Shown here: one piece after another, positions 32,977 to 44,528 of the stretch
Layout: the number at the start of each line of letters is the position of its first letter
Numbering within the stretch: position 1 is the stretch's first letter
Assembly (NCBI GenBank): GCA_911728435.2
Contig: OU452198.1
Span: 8,094,001-8,158,000 of the forward strand
Direction of reading: 5' to 3'
DNA: 64,000 bases
Source of the DNA: Apoderus coryli
Taxonomy: Eukaryota; Arthropoda; Insecta; Coleoptera; Attelabidae
Position numbers and translations under genes: made by a program
The notes under the pieces: model-generated
Databases searched by the model: none
What the model was told of the DNA's origin: nothing
What the model saw: only the letters and a program-made list of their open reading frames with translations

Positions 32977-33910
32977 TACACTGTGTCCAAGATAAGAATG
33001 GCATAGTATTGGAATCTTGAAAACAGTAGCAGTTCAAATTAGAGAAAAGTTGTACAATTTAAACACCTTTTAAATTGTATTTTCAAAACTAAACTAATTT
33101 TAGCCGTTTTCGAGAATTTTAGAAAACACGATTTTTTGCGATTTTAGTTTTTGTTTATTTCTGACATTATTTTTACAGATATAAAAAAATAAAAAACACT
33201 TTCTCATTATTACTTTTGGTGAAGAATAAGACAGCGTGTACAAATTTTCACTACGACGTTTTTGTTTGGAAAACCGTCATCAACTTGGTTTTTTTCAATA
33301 CGGCCCTGAATTTTTTATTGTTAAATTTAAAGCCATATTCATTTCAAAAATGGTGGAATATCACATGTAATGGTTTAAACAAGTCATCAGTGTTTTTAGC
33401 TGTTATTTAAAATCGCCATAGTTGGGCACTTAACTAACTGAATGCAGAGTAGTACGTTTTGCAGAAACATTTTTTCGTCGGTATTCACAATTATTTGACA
33501 ATTTATTTCTGTCTCAGTACAACATTTTATTCTGAACGCGGTTTTTTATATTTAGTTGAAATTTTTGTGCTGTTTGAAGTTATTAAAAAAACGCCTTTCT
33601 CATATGAATGTTTTACGCAAAATAAGTGCCAAACTATGGCGATTTTTCTTGAGTAATTTTAAATAACAGCTAAAAACAGCGAAAACTTGTTGAAGCCATT
33701 ACGTGTACCACCGATTTTTTAATTGAGAATGGCTTTAAATTTCACAATAAAAATACCAAGGCTGTATTTAAAAAAAAAAAAACAAGTTGATGATGGTTTT
33801 TCAAAAACGAAACGTCGTAATGAAAATTTCGTAAACGCTATCTTATTCTCCACAAAAAGTAACAGAGAAAGTGCTTCTCGTTGTTTTTATATCTGGAAAA
33901 ATAATGTAGA
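32977..33910. repeat. Fold-back family B, copy 2
   Basis: The left arm starts TACACTGTGTCCAAGATAAG at 32977 and runs through TTTTCACTACGACG and the CATCAACTTGG block to about 33430. After a 190-bp centre, the inverted arm (about 33620-33900) returns: AGTTGATGATGGTTTTTC, AAACGAAACGTCGTAATG, TATCTTATTCTCC. A long hairpin-forming element, non-coding; the right end is truncated near 33910. Confidence 0.8.
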
Positions 33911-35070
33911 AGTTAAAACGCATGCGGAAAAATGGGGAATTGTTTGCAATTTAAAATAAAACTTGCAAAGATTAAAGTATCATTCAAAGTAAATTAAATC
34001 CATACACCCTATACGATACAGCTCGTTTTATTTTTATAAAATGGCGTGAAATAAAATTGAAACTATTAATATTAAAAAAATGAACATCCTGCATAAGAAA
34101 TCGACAATATTGCATTTTTGTAAAATATTAAATGATCCCACTTTAGCCTTTTTCCAAAATTTCGGTTGAATGAAGTGAAAAATGACAGCGGAATTAAATT
34201 ATAAATAATTTAAGTAAGTAGTGATTTCGTCAAAAAAAAAAATGATTAAAAATTGAATAACTTGATAACGGTGCAACAAAACATCGATAGGACCAATTTT
34301 AATTAAAATATGTAGGCCATTCCATGTATAAAAATTTTTAATACTTATGCGTCACGTTTGTTTGGATCACCCTGTGCAAGCCAAATTGTTCTTAAAATGT
34401 AGTCCTTTTATACTCATTAACATAACGCTTAGCAACATTTTAATTGAATAATAACCATAAACCCGGAGACCGGAGTGTTAAATGGACACCCTGTATATTG
34501 TTAGATCCACCTCTGGTAATATTAATTTCCTATCCAGCTTGCATATTATACAGTCTATTTGGTATATACAAACATTTCTGGCCGGTAATATCATAGGAGT
34601 CCTACATTGCCAATAATTATTAGAGTTGACTTTGTGCGGTTAGTTTTATGTCGGCACCAGATCAAAGAAGGCATTGCATTTAGTACTGATAGAACACCAG
34701 ATTTTATTTGTTTGCTAAATGCCATGTAGAATACAGATGTCGATTCTTCCAACAAACTAATCTCAGAAGAAGGAAAATCGTAATAAATAAAATGCAACAA
34801 CTTGTATCACAAGAAATCTTGATAATAAAGCTTGTTGTTAAGTAAATATTTATTTTCGTTATGACTGTAGAATACGATATTTTCTAGATATAAAATGTTC
34901 CCACAAATAACCTTAAGTATAACTTGTTGCATTGGAGAGTACCTAAAGCTCCCCTTTTATAGGTATTTTCTTCACGCTGATTTTTAACAGTAGCATATAT
35001 GTTCCATTTATGTTTTGTTTCTGATTAGCTGAATTAATAAGTATGGTGCGACAGTTGTTTACACCTAATT
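33911..35070. other. TE ends, no gene
   Basis: CACCCTGTGCAAG (about 34370) and GGACACCCTGTATA (about 34485) are element ends. No coding sequence recognised. Confidence 0.4.
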
Positions 35071-36433
35071 ATTAATAATAATAATAATAATACAAACTAT
35101 ATACAAAAATAATAACAAGAAAAATAAATGAACACATCACAAAAAACAATATTTTAGCAATTGAGCAGAACGGATGCAGAAGGGGTGCCAGAGGTAGCAA
35201 GGAACTACTGGTCGTGGATAACATCGTGGTCAGACAAGCTCAGCATAAACAGAGGTATATTCCCGTCGCTTGGATTGACTATAGGAAAGCATTTGACTCT
35301 GTGCCTCATTCCTGGTTGGTCCGAGTCATGAAATTTTATAAAATTGAGCCACGAATAGTGACCTTGCTAAAAGATTTAATGTCGAGGTGGAATATACGAT
35401 TGATTCTTCAAAACTCTTGCCGGACAGAGCCAATAAGGATTAAAACTGGAATATTTCAGGGTGATTCACTGAGCCCTCTTTGGTTCTGCTTAGCATTGAA
35501 TCCACTGAGGGATATATTAAATCGGTCAAATTACGGCTTTAAGATTGACCAATTCTCTTGTTTGTCGCATCTTTTGTATATGGATGACCTAAAGCTCTTC
35601 GCAGGAAATCGATAGCATTTGCAGAGCATGCTAGAACTTGTATGTGCATTCACAAAATCGATTAAGATGCAGTTCGGCTTGGAAAAATGTGCAGGGGCTC
35701 ACTACATTAAAGGTAAATTATCACAAGAACCTAATATGCGACTAATGGATAATGTTGAAATAAAGACTTTGGATGAACCCTATAAATATTTGGGCATGCT
35801 GCAACGAGGAAAAATAGATAACAACACTATGAAACAAAAAGTCACAGATAATGTACTTGAGACGGGCCACAAAGATCTCCAATACTCACCTACCTTCAAA
35901 AGAAAAGTTTATCGGAATCAATACCTGGGCTGTCCCTGCGCTGAGTGATACTTACGGAATACTTGGCTGGTCTCCCACTGACCTTCAAAACTTAGACAGA
36001 AGTACACGAAGAATACTTACGAAACACAGAATGCACCATCCCAATTCCTCAGTAACCAGGCTTTATCTCCCTAGGTCCAGTGGTGGCAGAGGATTGTGCA
36101 ACATCGAGGAAACCTGTAACAAAGAGAAACAATATGTCATCAACAAAGATACACCATTACACCGTACTAATGTACTCATCGTTGCATAACAATTGAATAA
36201 CAACACAAATTTTGACTGTATCGTCGGTGTCGCAGAAAAAATTCCTTTGTTCAATCTGTATTACTTCTGGGGCTCCAGGACAGCATCGCCGACGATTGCT
36301 GCAATACAGTTGTCTTGGGAACTACCCGAATAATCCGTAGAACTCTGGTTAAGCCTTGAATTTCATAATTCCGGTCACCTAGAATAACGGAATTAATCGT
36401 CAAGAAAAAATAATAATAATAATAATAATAATA
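35071..36433 (+). mobile_element. Dong/R4-like LINE copy inside a TAA repeat
   Basis: (AAT)n at 35071-35091 and (TAA)n at 36411-36433 bracket a 1.3-kb 5'-truncated LINE whose 3' end is an A-run (GTCAAGAAAAAA). Dong elements are known to insert into TAA repeats. The same arrangement holds for the relic at 17767-18400. Confidence 0.78.
35104..36189 (+). pseudogene. Dong/R4-like reverse transcriptase, frameshifted
   Basis: EQNGCRRGARGSKELLVVDN, then IPVAWIDYRKAFDSVPHSWL (first catalytic Asp), TGIFQGDSLSPLWFCLALNP and the catalytic box SHLLYMDDLKLFAGN. The YMDD form is typical of this LINE group. A stop (TAG, 35613-35615) follows, then KMQFGLEKCAGAHYIKG and EPYKYLGMLQRG in the next segment. After another shift comes GINTWAVPAL, DLQNLDRSTRRILTKHRMHH and LYLPRSSGGRGLCNIEE. 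The C-terminal endonuclease is not recognised before the 3' end. At least one stop and one frameshift; not functional. Confidence 0.87.
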
Positions 36434-37112
36434 CACCATAGCGGAGCTGCACGAAGGCATCATCATAAGGCGTCCGTTCCAAGGCTTTACCTCCCATGAC
36501 ATCGAGGGGGCCGAAGAATCTTAAGTTTGGAGTGTATGACTGCGAGGTAATCAGAGGTAGAGATCCGTATCTGCGCATGGTACTAGATCACGAGATCACG
36601 ATATAAATTATTTTGGGAAGCAGACGTGTTTGATTTCTGGATAAATTACATTTTTAAATAAAACATTTTCCATTTGCTATCAGGATCTCAGGATCTCGTG
36701 TTGGAAGAGACCAACTCTTTGTGAATCCTTCATGGAACAACCGAAACCTATGCTGATGATCTCTGTGTTATGTTGCGTCGGCAAAATGTATTACTCATGA
36801 TCACTAAAGTGCAATTAATGGTTGGTTCCGAACCAACTCTCAATAATTATTATCATACAAACTCTCTAGTTTTTATATTTGTCAAAAAAATTGGTACCCT
36901 TTGCCTATAGTATAAAATCTCTTGGTCGACACTTTGTTATTCCCAGGTTGAGAGGAGAATAACGTAATGTATTTCGTTTTGGGGTTGGTCACGTGAATTT
37001 GTTTAAGCGACATTGTCAAGATGTGTTTAAAAAAGTTGAGAATTTATTTACACTTCCTTCTTTCAATTTCAGGAATTTAGTTTCAGAACAAAATTGAATT
37101 AAAGAATTCGAA
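36434..37112 (+). pseudogene. Possible LINE RT scraps
   Basis: TETYADDLCVMLRRQN at about 36748-36800 contains an FADD/YADD-like box. VFKKVENLFTLPSFNF at about 37020-37070 resembles the FKKLNIFTVPALYI segment of the LINE at 3030. Both are short and unlinked, so this is tentative. The segment at 36434-36600 shows nothing recognisable. Confidence 0.3.
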
Positions 37113-37510
37113 GATATGTTTAACTTTTTCGAGAAAAAAGAAGTATGCCTTTTTTATGTAGCAAACTTTATTTTATCACATTTTTGACACAAAATGAATA
37201 AAAATCACAAGGAAAAAAAGTTAGGTTATAATTAAGCCAAGGTTCCCCCTCGTTTACCCGCCTATGGTCATCCTTTTTTATTCAATTTCATGTCAGTTTA
37301 CGACATTTAACTAGGTGAATAAATATGCTACATTTGGTTAATTTATCTTTACTCGTTTCGAAAATATTTCAACAAAATCGTCCTCAGGCATCTTCTCAGC
37401 TATCTTTGTAAATAAGGACTTTTCGAAAAATTACAATTTAGGTTTTTTTCATGATTAGATGTCCTCAATTCCTCAATTTTGGCCATGTCTTTCTGAAACA
37501 CCCTGTATAT
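37113..37510. repeat. Dispersed repeat family F, copy 2
   Basis: Same blocks as 1-431 in the same orientation, lacking the short AACACCCTGTAAC segment and ending GAAACACCCTGTATA. Confidence 0.75.
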
Positions 37511-37900
37511 CATATTTAAGTGTAAAGCTAATATTTTTGTGACCTTTTTGTCATTTACCTTTCTCGTAAGACTCTTGTTATTATATCATTAATCATCATA
37601 TTATTATAACACCAATTCAACTACTTAAAATGCTAAATATATCATTTTACAGCCTAATTTTTTGACCCTTTTTCTACTATCTAGGAACGCCTATGTAAAC
37701 AAATTTTCTTATGCTGCATTTTGTAGGTTCTTATATCAAAAATATAATTAGGTAGGTAACCAATTTTTCTGGTATTTTCGCGGAATTTATATTTTTTCTA
37801 ATTTTTGACCCCTTTTTACATATTTTAACCAAATCTCTAAGTAATTATTCTCAATTGGAGACAGATGCTTTCTTTCAATAAATTGGTGATTAGACCTAAT
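37511..37900 (+). repeat. Family C repeat, partial unit
   Basis: Contains TTTGACCCTTTTTCTACTAT, GGAACGCCTATGTAAACAAA, TATGCTGCATTTTGTAGG and CAATTTTTCTGGTAT, the unit found many times at 47765-49470 and 62985-64000. Confidence 0.65.
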
Positions 37901-38099
37901 TTTTATAGGAAGAATTCTAAGCAGAGACAAAAAGAGTAGGTACTTATTACGGTTGAGAATTATCTATCATCACTCTCTTAACGCCTGCCACATGGCTCTA
38001 TACCTAACATTAACTTATCTGTGCATTTTTTTTTAACTTAGAGTTATTTTGACCTCTCCTAAGCTGAGAGAATGTCTCCTAGTTACCGACACATTGTAT

Positions 38100-39088
38100 A
38101 AAACAACATACTGCAAATAATTTAGTTCCCAAAAAACTCATTAAAATTTCCTTGGGTTTTTGCAAAATTATTTTTTTTTGCAAAAAAAATCACAAAAATA
38201 AAAATTACTTAAAACACAAATGACCTTCTCTATGACCTCCTTGATTTTGGCCCATAACTGACCATAATGAGACACCCTGTATATCTATTGTTCCTAAATG
38301 TATTTCAATAGATATACAGGGTGTTTCATGAGTCATGCATGGTCCAAACTAAATGAAGTCATAAGAAGTTTTAGTATTTTTAAGTAATTTTTATTTTTGT
38401 ATTTTTTTTTAGCCAAAAAAAATATTGCAAAAAAACCCAAGGAAATTTTGTATTAATTTTCTGTAGAACTAAATAGCAGGATTATTGGTCTTTCATTTGC
38501 AGTGTGTTTCTAAAATATTCACGGTTTTCAAGAAATCTAGGAGCTTAATATTTGAGATGACAGCACGTTATCTGAAAAAAGATTACTTATCTACTTTGAA
38601 TTCCGTGTTTTGACCAGCACAAATTGAAGTAGTTTTTACCAATATGGTTACTTTATAATTAATACTGCAACTTTTTAAAGAACACGAATTTAAAAAACAA
38701 ATGAAGCTCCTAAATTTTTGAAAACCGTGAAATTTTTACAAACGTACTGCAAATGAAAGACGACAATCTTGCTACTTAGTTCTAAAAAAAAACATTAAAA
38801 ATGTTAAAGCTCATTATTATTAAACCGCAATGATTATTTTGATTGCTTAATATTTATAAATTTAAATAGTGGCGAAGTACCCAAATAATGAGTCCACAAC
38901 AAACATATAAATGCTATTCTTGTGTTTTTTGCAAAATTCTTTTTTTTTTACAAAAATCACAAACATTTAAATGACTCAAAAACGGTGAGAAAGCGTTATA
39001 TAATATGTGTCATATGACCTTTTTTATAACAAATGATCTCCTCTATCACCCCCTATAGTTTGGACCATGACTTATGGGACACCCTGTA
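38100..39088. repeat. Fold-back MITE pair, head to head
   Basis: The main copy is 38315-39088: TACAGGGTGTTTCATGAGTC at the left, CATGACTTATGGGACACCCT at the right, both followed inward by the shared AGTTTGGACCAT-type block. Inner arms at 38455-38560 and 38695-38795 are also inverted copies (GTCTTTCATTTGCAGT / ACTGCAAATGAAAGAC), so the element folds back. A second partial copy in the other direction ends at 38281 (GAGACACCCTGTA), and the 33 bases between them are themselves palindromic (TATCTATTG...CAATAGATA). Confidence 0.78.
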
Positions 39089-39656
39089 TCACATCCAAGT
39101 CATTATAATCTATCAAATTTAAATAGAAAGTGGGTGGACCGTAAAAGATTAGCATTTTGTATAATCTGATGTTTTTCTTTTTATACCATATCATGTATTA
39201 TATAAAGCCAAGTCTATAGAAGAGCGACCTTTTAATATATTCATGAGTTATGGATATTGGTCGAGCTCCATGTCATATACGAAACGTATCATGTAGAAAC
39301 TGATGATAAACCTAATGAAATTTCAGTTTTCTTGTAGAAAGATGTGGACAGTTTCATGCGAAATGTTTCAGGATAAGGTAATAAAATGAATTCTTCATGA
39401 ATACTAAATATGCTAATTATTACTAGCAAAAACCATAAAAACATTTGTAGAAACTTCTTTAGAGTTTACTCAACTCCTAACGATGAGGAATAATGAAAGT
39501 GTAGCAGATATACACTAGCGGGGCAATTTATTAAAATAAATTTGTTTAAAAGTGTTTTTTTTTTATTTAAAATAACTTTTCTAATAAACCTTCTCGTCAA
39601 TCGTGACTCACCCTGTATATGAAATGGTTTAAACATATCTTTCAGTAATAATAAAT
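39089..39656. other. No gene recognised
   Basis: A TE end CGTGACTCACCCTGTATA lies near 39598-39618, identical for 16 bases to 53235-53250. No coding sequence. Confidence 0.45.
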
Positions 39657-40162
39657 AATGCAGAATTAAGCAGTGAATTGCCAACCGAACCCATTCTTTC
39701 ACATTTTGAATCCTTATTCTTTGATTAATGTTTTGACCTTCTTGATCTAATGAAGACTTACAATCCCATGAAGCATTGTGACCTTGAGGATCAAACTAAG
39801 ATTTATTACACTTAAACAAGGCATGGGAATAGCAGCTTTTCACACTCTTCACATCCACACATTGTACCGGGTGTCCCATTTTGAATATCTCTGTCATTTT
39901 TCTATACTTTTTAAGTATAAGCAGCAAATAATGCAGAATTAAGTAGTGAATTGCCCATTCTTTCACATTTTGAATCCTTATTCTTTGATTAATAGTTTGA
40001 CATTCTTAATCTAATGAAGACTTACAATCCCATGAAGCATTGAGACCTTGAGGATCAAACTAAGATATATTACACTTAAACAAGGCATGGGAATAGCAGC
40101 TTTTCACACTCTTCACATCCACACATTGTACCGGGTATCCCATTTTGAATATCTGTGTCATT
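39657..40162 (+). repeat. Tandem duplication, ~274-bp period
   Basis: 39657-39902 and 39931-40162 are near-identical (AATGCAGAATTAAG, ACATTTTGAATCCTTATTC, GACCTTGAGGATCAAACTAA, CATTGTACCGGGTRTCCCAT). The second lacks the CAACCGAAC segment. Recent by its high identity. Confidence 0.88.
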
Positions 40163-41574
40163 TTTTTTAGATAGTAAGTTGCGGATGTCAATGCTACTTT
40201 TTCGTGAATCTAAAGATGCCGTTAACAAAATTTTCATAGCCCTTTTAGTTGATAAGAGACAAGGCTAAAAATGTCACATTTTCAAGCATCCCTCGTATTT
40301 CAACTACATTCAGTAGCGAATGTAGTGAAACATAAAACTCCTCAAAAATGTTGTCATGACTTTAATAATTTATATACTGACATACTGATTATATTTATTT
40401 ATGCTTTTCAACATAATATTTTCGTCAAAACATTCCGTATTCCATTCATCGTTTTATAACAAAATCTTATTCTAAATTTCCGTATAAATCATACATTACG
40501 TGAGAAATATGAGCGTCCTTCCTAATTTCTAAATGAATCAAAATCTAGGGGAGGTGTGTTGGTCAAAGTATCCAGCGGTTGGGGGATGGGAGTGTAAGAA
40601 TAAGCTAACTGAAAGGAAAGGGTTCGGCAGTGATTAATAACCAAAAATGGCACACATATACAAACTATAATATTACGGGTAAAGAGTTGAGGCCCAGAAG
40701 GGAAATAGCAAATTGACGATGTCAATGTCTTGATGGCCATCATTTATCTAAACGATAACTGGAACATTTACTTCTTGTTATACTGACTGCTCTTAGGATG
40801 ACTCTCGGAATATTGCTTTAAAATGATGTGATAAATATGGTATAGAGAGGGGTTGTTTTGTAGATAGATTCTCTCGAAGTAAAAATTAAAATTCCAATAT
40901 AATCCATTAATTAAGTTTCATAATTTAGAACTGGTTTCGTTGGCAGTACGTTTTGTTTATTAAGTGCTATTTAAATATTCTCCAAATCATAGTAACTCTG
41001 CTATATCTTAGATATAAGTACGTTGCTTTTTTAACTACATCTAATTACACTTAGCCGCAAAAATAACGCACAACCAAAAATTATGCTCAATTTCAAAGTT
41101 GATTTTCTCGCGAACCGATAAATCGATTTTGATCATTTTTTTTTGAACTGTAGCTTTTTTCTTTGGTAATTGCACTGTGATAGGATTTTTTATTCAGACT
41201 TCAGTTTTAGGCTTGTACAGGGTGCAAAAATAATAATAGTTTTTTAACGTTAAATTTGAGACACCCTGTAGGGAGCATATCAACAACAACAGATGGTATG
41301 GTGAAATCATACTGTAGCCTCATGTTTTCTAAACATTTTCTTTTTTAAATTTCTCTGTTATCTGTAATATCAAAGAACCTTATCAATTGATTATTAAGAC
41401 AAATTTGTTTCTATAACAAACAAATTAATTGACAGATCTGAGAAATACACTTCTCAGGGATGCAGTAGAATATATTGAAAAAGTAAAAAATAATACTGCG
41501 TTTTTATTTTTTATACCCTTATCAACTGATCTTAGGCATAGAACATGAAATTGAGATTGAAATTTTTGTGCCTT
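40163..41574. other. No gene; one tiny TE-end pair
   Basis: TACAGGGTGCAAAAATAATA (41216) and TTGAGACACCCTGTA (41262-41276) lie only 60 bp apart and may be a minimal MITE. Elsewhere nothing recognised. Confidence 0.4.
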
Positions 41575-41880
41575 TTAAAGTTATTAGAAAATGCCTTTCT
41601 CAGATAAATGTTTTGCGCAAATTAAGTGCTAAACTATGGCAATTTTTCTTGAATAATTTTAAATAAACGCTAAAAATACTGAAAATTTTTTTAAACCATG
41701 TGATATATATTTCGAATTGAAAATGGCCTTAAATTTACCAATAAAAAATCCAGGGCCGTAATTAAAAAAAAACAAGTTGTTGATGGGTTTTTCAAAAACG
41801 AACTGTAGTGAAAATTTGTAAACGTTATCTTATTCTCTTCAAAAAGTAACGAGAGAGAGAGAGTGCTTTTCAGTTTTTTA
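41575..41880 (-). repeat. Fold-back family B, isolated arm
   Basis: Inverted-arm sequence (AAATAAACGCTAAAAATACTG, CAGGGCCGTAATT, AGTTGTTGATGGGTTTTTC, CGTTATCTTATTCTC) abutting the start of the next copy at 41881. It contains a GAGAGAGAGAGAG run. Confidence 0.7.
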
Positions 41881-43276
41881 TACACTGTGTCCAAGATAAG
41901 AATGGGAAAGCATTTGAATTTTTGAAACGGTAGGATTAGACAAAAGTTGTACAATTTAAACACCTTTTAAATGGTGTTTTCATCAAAAGTAAACTAATTT
42001 TTGCCGTTTTCGAGAATTTTTTAAAAATCGATTTTTTCCGATTTTAGTTTTTATTTATTTCTGACATTAGTTTTACAGATATAAAAAAATGAAAAGCACC
42101 TTTTCGTTGTTAGTTGTTGAAGAGAATAAGGGTATACAAATTTTCACTACGGCGTTTCGTTTTTGAAAAACCATCATCAACTTCGTTTTTGTTTTTTAAA
42201 AAAAAATGGCGCTTTTTCTTGAAGAAGTTTAAATAACAGCTAAAAATACTGAATACTTATTTACACCATTCAGTGTGATATACCACCTAGTTTTGAATTG
42301 AAAATGGTTTTAAATTTAACACTAAAAAACCCAGGGCCGTATTTAACAAAACTAAGATGATGATGGTTTTTCAAAAACGAACCGTCGTAGAGAAAATTTG
42401 TAAACGCTAACTTATTCTCCTTAAAAAGTAACAATGAGAAAGTGCTTTTCATTTATTTATATCTCTAAAATAATGTTAGTAAGGTACAAGTACCAATTAA
42501 CGACCTATCTAATTTCGCACCCTATTACCGACCCAGCAAGCTCAAAATAGTTTCAGGTACAAAATTTCAATTTTCCCGCGTTGGATATTCTATCCCGGCC
42601 AAAACAACCAACGGCCATACATTTTACTGTCAAAATATAAATTACGAGTGGGGGTAGTTTATATGTCAACTGTAGAATTTCAGTCAAAGTGCAAGCGTAC
42701 TTACTAAGATATTTTCATAAATATTACTTTAATCCAAACTTAATATGTTCTTTTTTTGGATCCAAATGCCGTAAAACGATTCTATTTTTCTTAAATTAAT
42801 ATAGTATTTTAAACCTGAAATAACATTTTAATTAAAAAATCCGTACATAAAAATAGATCGGTAATAGGTATTCAATATTCACACATTTCCCTCTAACGAC
42901 TTAGTGGGTCGGTGATACGAATCTGTTAGAGTAATAGTTTTCTGTTTTAAAATTAAACTGAAAATAGTAACAATAATATACGCGTAACTAAATGATCACA
43001 AATATTTTAAATTTTAATTTTACTAATGTCCGACCTACTGTTAGTCCAATCGTTTGCCTGATAGTTGCCCATCAGCCGTTAATGTTATTGTTTTGGAAAT
43101 TGAATATTTTAATTAAATTAATTTAAACTAATAATGTTTAAAGAAGTATTTAATTAGATTATTAGTTTATTATAGTTATGCATAAAAGTTACACCAAGAA
43201 TGCTAATTGATTATAACATCGAACGTTAATCGGATTATTCTGTGTGCATATTTTTCCTATGAACGATTTCAGAGCG

Positions 43277-43965
43277 ATGGCTACGCTTACCCCTAAAAAA
43301 AGGCGTCAATATTCTCAAGAAAATTTAAGGAAGGCTCTGGATGACATCAAAAATGGTTTATCATCTGGGTCAAGTCAACCGAAAAAACAAATTAAGCGAA
43401 CACACGAAAATCAAGGAAATGATTCAACTGACAAAGAAATTAACCACGATCTTAAGAGTTACAGTACTGGAGAGTATGTCAAGTTTTCTTACGAAAATAT
43501 GTACTATCCTGGCATAATTACTGAAATTAAGATGAACAAATTAAAGATTAACACGTTCGCTGCTCATGACGCACAAGTGGCGTCCTAGCAATACTTACCC
43601 GAGTGCTCAGGACGCACATGTGGCACTGAGACCCAGTGCTCAAGCCGCAACATGTGCGTCGTGTTTTTTTGCAAAAAAAAAACAGAAAAAACTACACAAA
43701 AAAGAATTATATTACACTAATAACTCGTTAAAACATAAACATTTACAAAACAAAAGTTTTTTTTTTTGTCTTAGCACTAGCAGTGCTCATAAAAAAATTG
43801 ATGAGCAGCGAACGTGTTAAATCCATGGAAAAATTGGGTCCTCATTGGACATGGCCTGAAAAGGATGACGTTGTTTGGTATGATCAGAAGGAGATTGTAC
43901 AAAGAATCAATACACCCGATTTAATTAACACAAAAGGTCTTTATTTGGTTCCTGAAATGAATTAA
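43277..43965 (+). pseudogene. Pogo/jerky-like protein without DDE domain, split by a MITE
   Basis: ATG at 43277 gives MATLTPKKRRQYSQENLRKA followed by LDDIKNG, like the start of the CENP-B/psq helix-turn-helix of pogo transposases (an ATG at 43259 is an alternative start). A short charged linker leads to GEYVKFSYENMYYPGIITEI, a Tudor-like patch seen at the C-terminus of insect jerky/pogo proteins. At 43548-43551 the frame meets a TTAA and the MITE. It resumes after the second TTAA at 43817-43820 with KSMEKLGPHWTWPEKDDVVW and NTKGLYLVPEMN-stop. Removing the MITE with one TTAA keeps the frame. The whole catalytic domain is missing, so it is a deletion derivative that might still bind DNA. Confidence 0.75.
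43552..43816. mobile_element. piggyBac-type MITE with TTAA duplication
   Basis: 265 bp flanked by TTAA on both sides (43548-43551 and 43817-43820). Ends are CACGTTCGCTGCTCAT and ATGAGCAGCGAACGTG, a perfect 16-bp inverted repeat. TTAA targeting and precise ends are the hallmarks of piggyBac elements. Inside, GACGCACAWGTGGC / GTGCTCA words recur at 43568-43660. No coding. Confidence 0.9.
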
Positions 43966-44528
43966 TAAAGTTTTTATTTTATATACTACTATAATAATAA
44001 TTATATTAGACACTTTTGTTTTTTTTTTTAATAAAGAATATTATAGCAAATAAGTACTTATATCTATATATTATTCAGAATATGTTTCAGCAGTCGCTAA
44101 TAGGTAACAAAAAGTTGTTAATAGGTGAATAGAAAAAAGAGTAGGTCGTTATTAGGAAAACACACATCCTGCACATAAAAACCCCATTTTTAATTATCAT
44201 AATATATTTTATTCACTATAATATCCCAAAATTGCCATAAACATTATAATATTTTCCGAAATATTAACTTTTAGGAGTACTTTAAAATCGTAAGTCTTAA
44301 TATCTATTTGGTATCGACACTAAAGCTTAGCTAGGTCGCTAATAGGTACTTTTACCTTAATAAATAAAAACTAAAATCGAAAAAATTGTTTTTTCAAAAA
44401 TTCTCAAAAAGGCTTAAGTTAGTTTTGAAAACACCATTTGAAAGGTGTTTAGATTGTACAACTTTTCTCTAATTTAACCACAATGTACCGTTTCCAATGC
44501 TATCCCATTTTTATCTCGGACACAATGT

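Larger units (their letters stand above)
42480..44359 (+). mobile_element. Pogo-like DNA transposon, internally deleted
   Basis: TAAGGTACAAGTACCAATTA at the left matches the reverse complement of the right end, TAAGGTAAAAGTACCTATTA, and both continue with GCGACCTA-like bases. TA is present at both borders, consistent with a TA target. It encodes the N- and C-terminal ends of a pogo/jerky-type transposase but no DDE domain, and carries a 265-bp MITE. Inserted in the family B fold-back. Confidence 0.82.
41881..44528. repeat. Fold-back family B, copy 3, split by a transposon
   Basis: The left arm starts TACACTGTGTCCAAGATAAG at 41881. The inverted arm begins near 42210 and runs to 42479. It is then interrupted by the pogo-like element (42480-44359) and resumes at 44360 as ATAAATAAAAACTAAAATCG to the mirrored end GGACACAATGT at 44528. 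Joining the flanks gives the arm expected from the other copies. Confidence 0.85.

Noticed and set aside
33216..33959. Several 64-78-codon frames
   Set aside because: All fall within the fold-back family B arms and change frame between copies.
36251..36578. Minus-strand frames with poly-Tyr or poly-Leu runs
   Set aside because: They are translations of the (TAA)n microsatellite at 36411-36433, not proteins.
40522..40743. 73-codon minus-strand frame with a Pro-rich end
   Set aside because: No family recognised and no supporting context such as splice sites or repeats.
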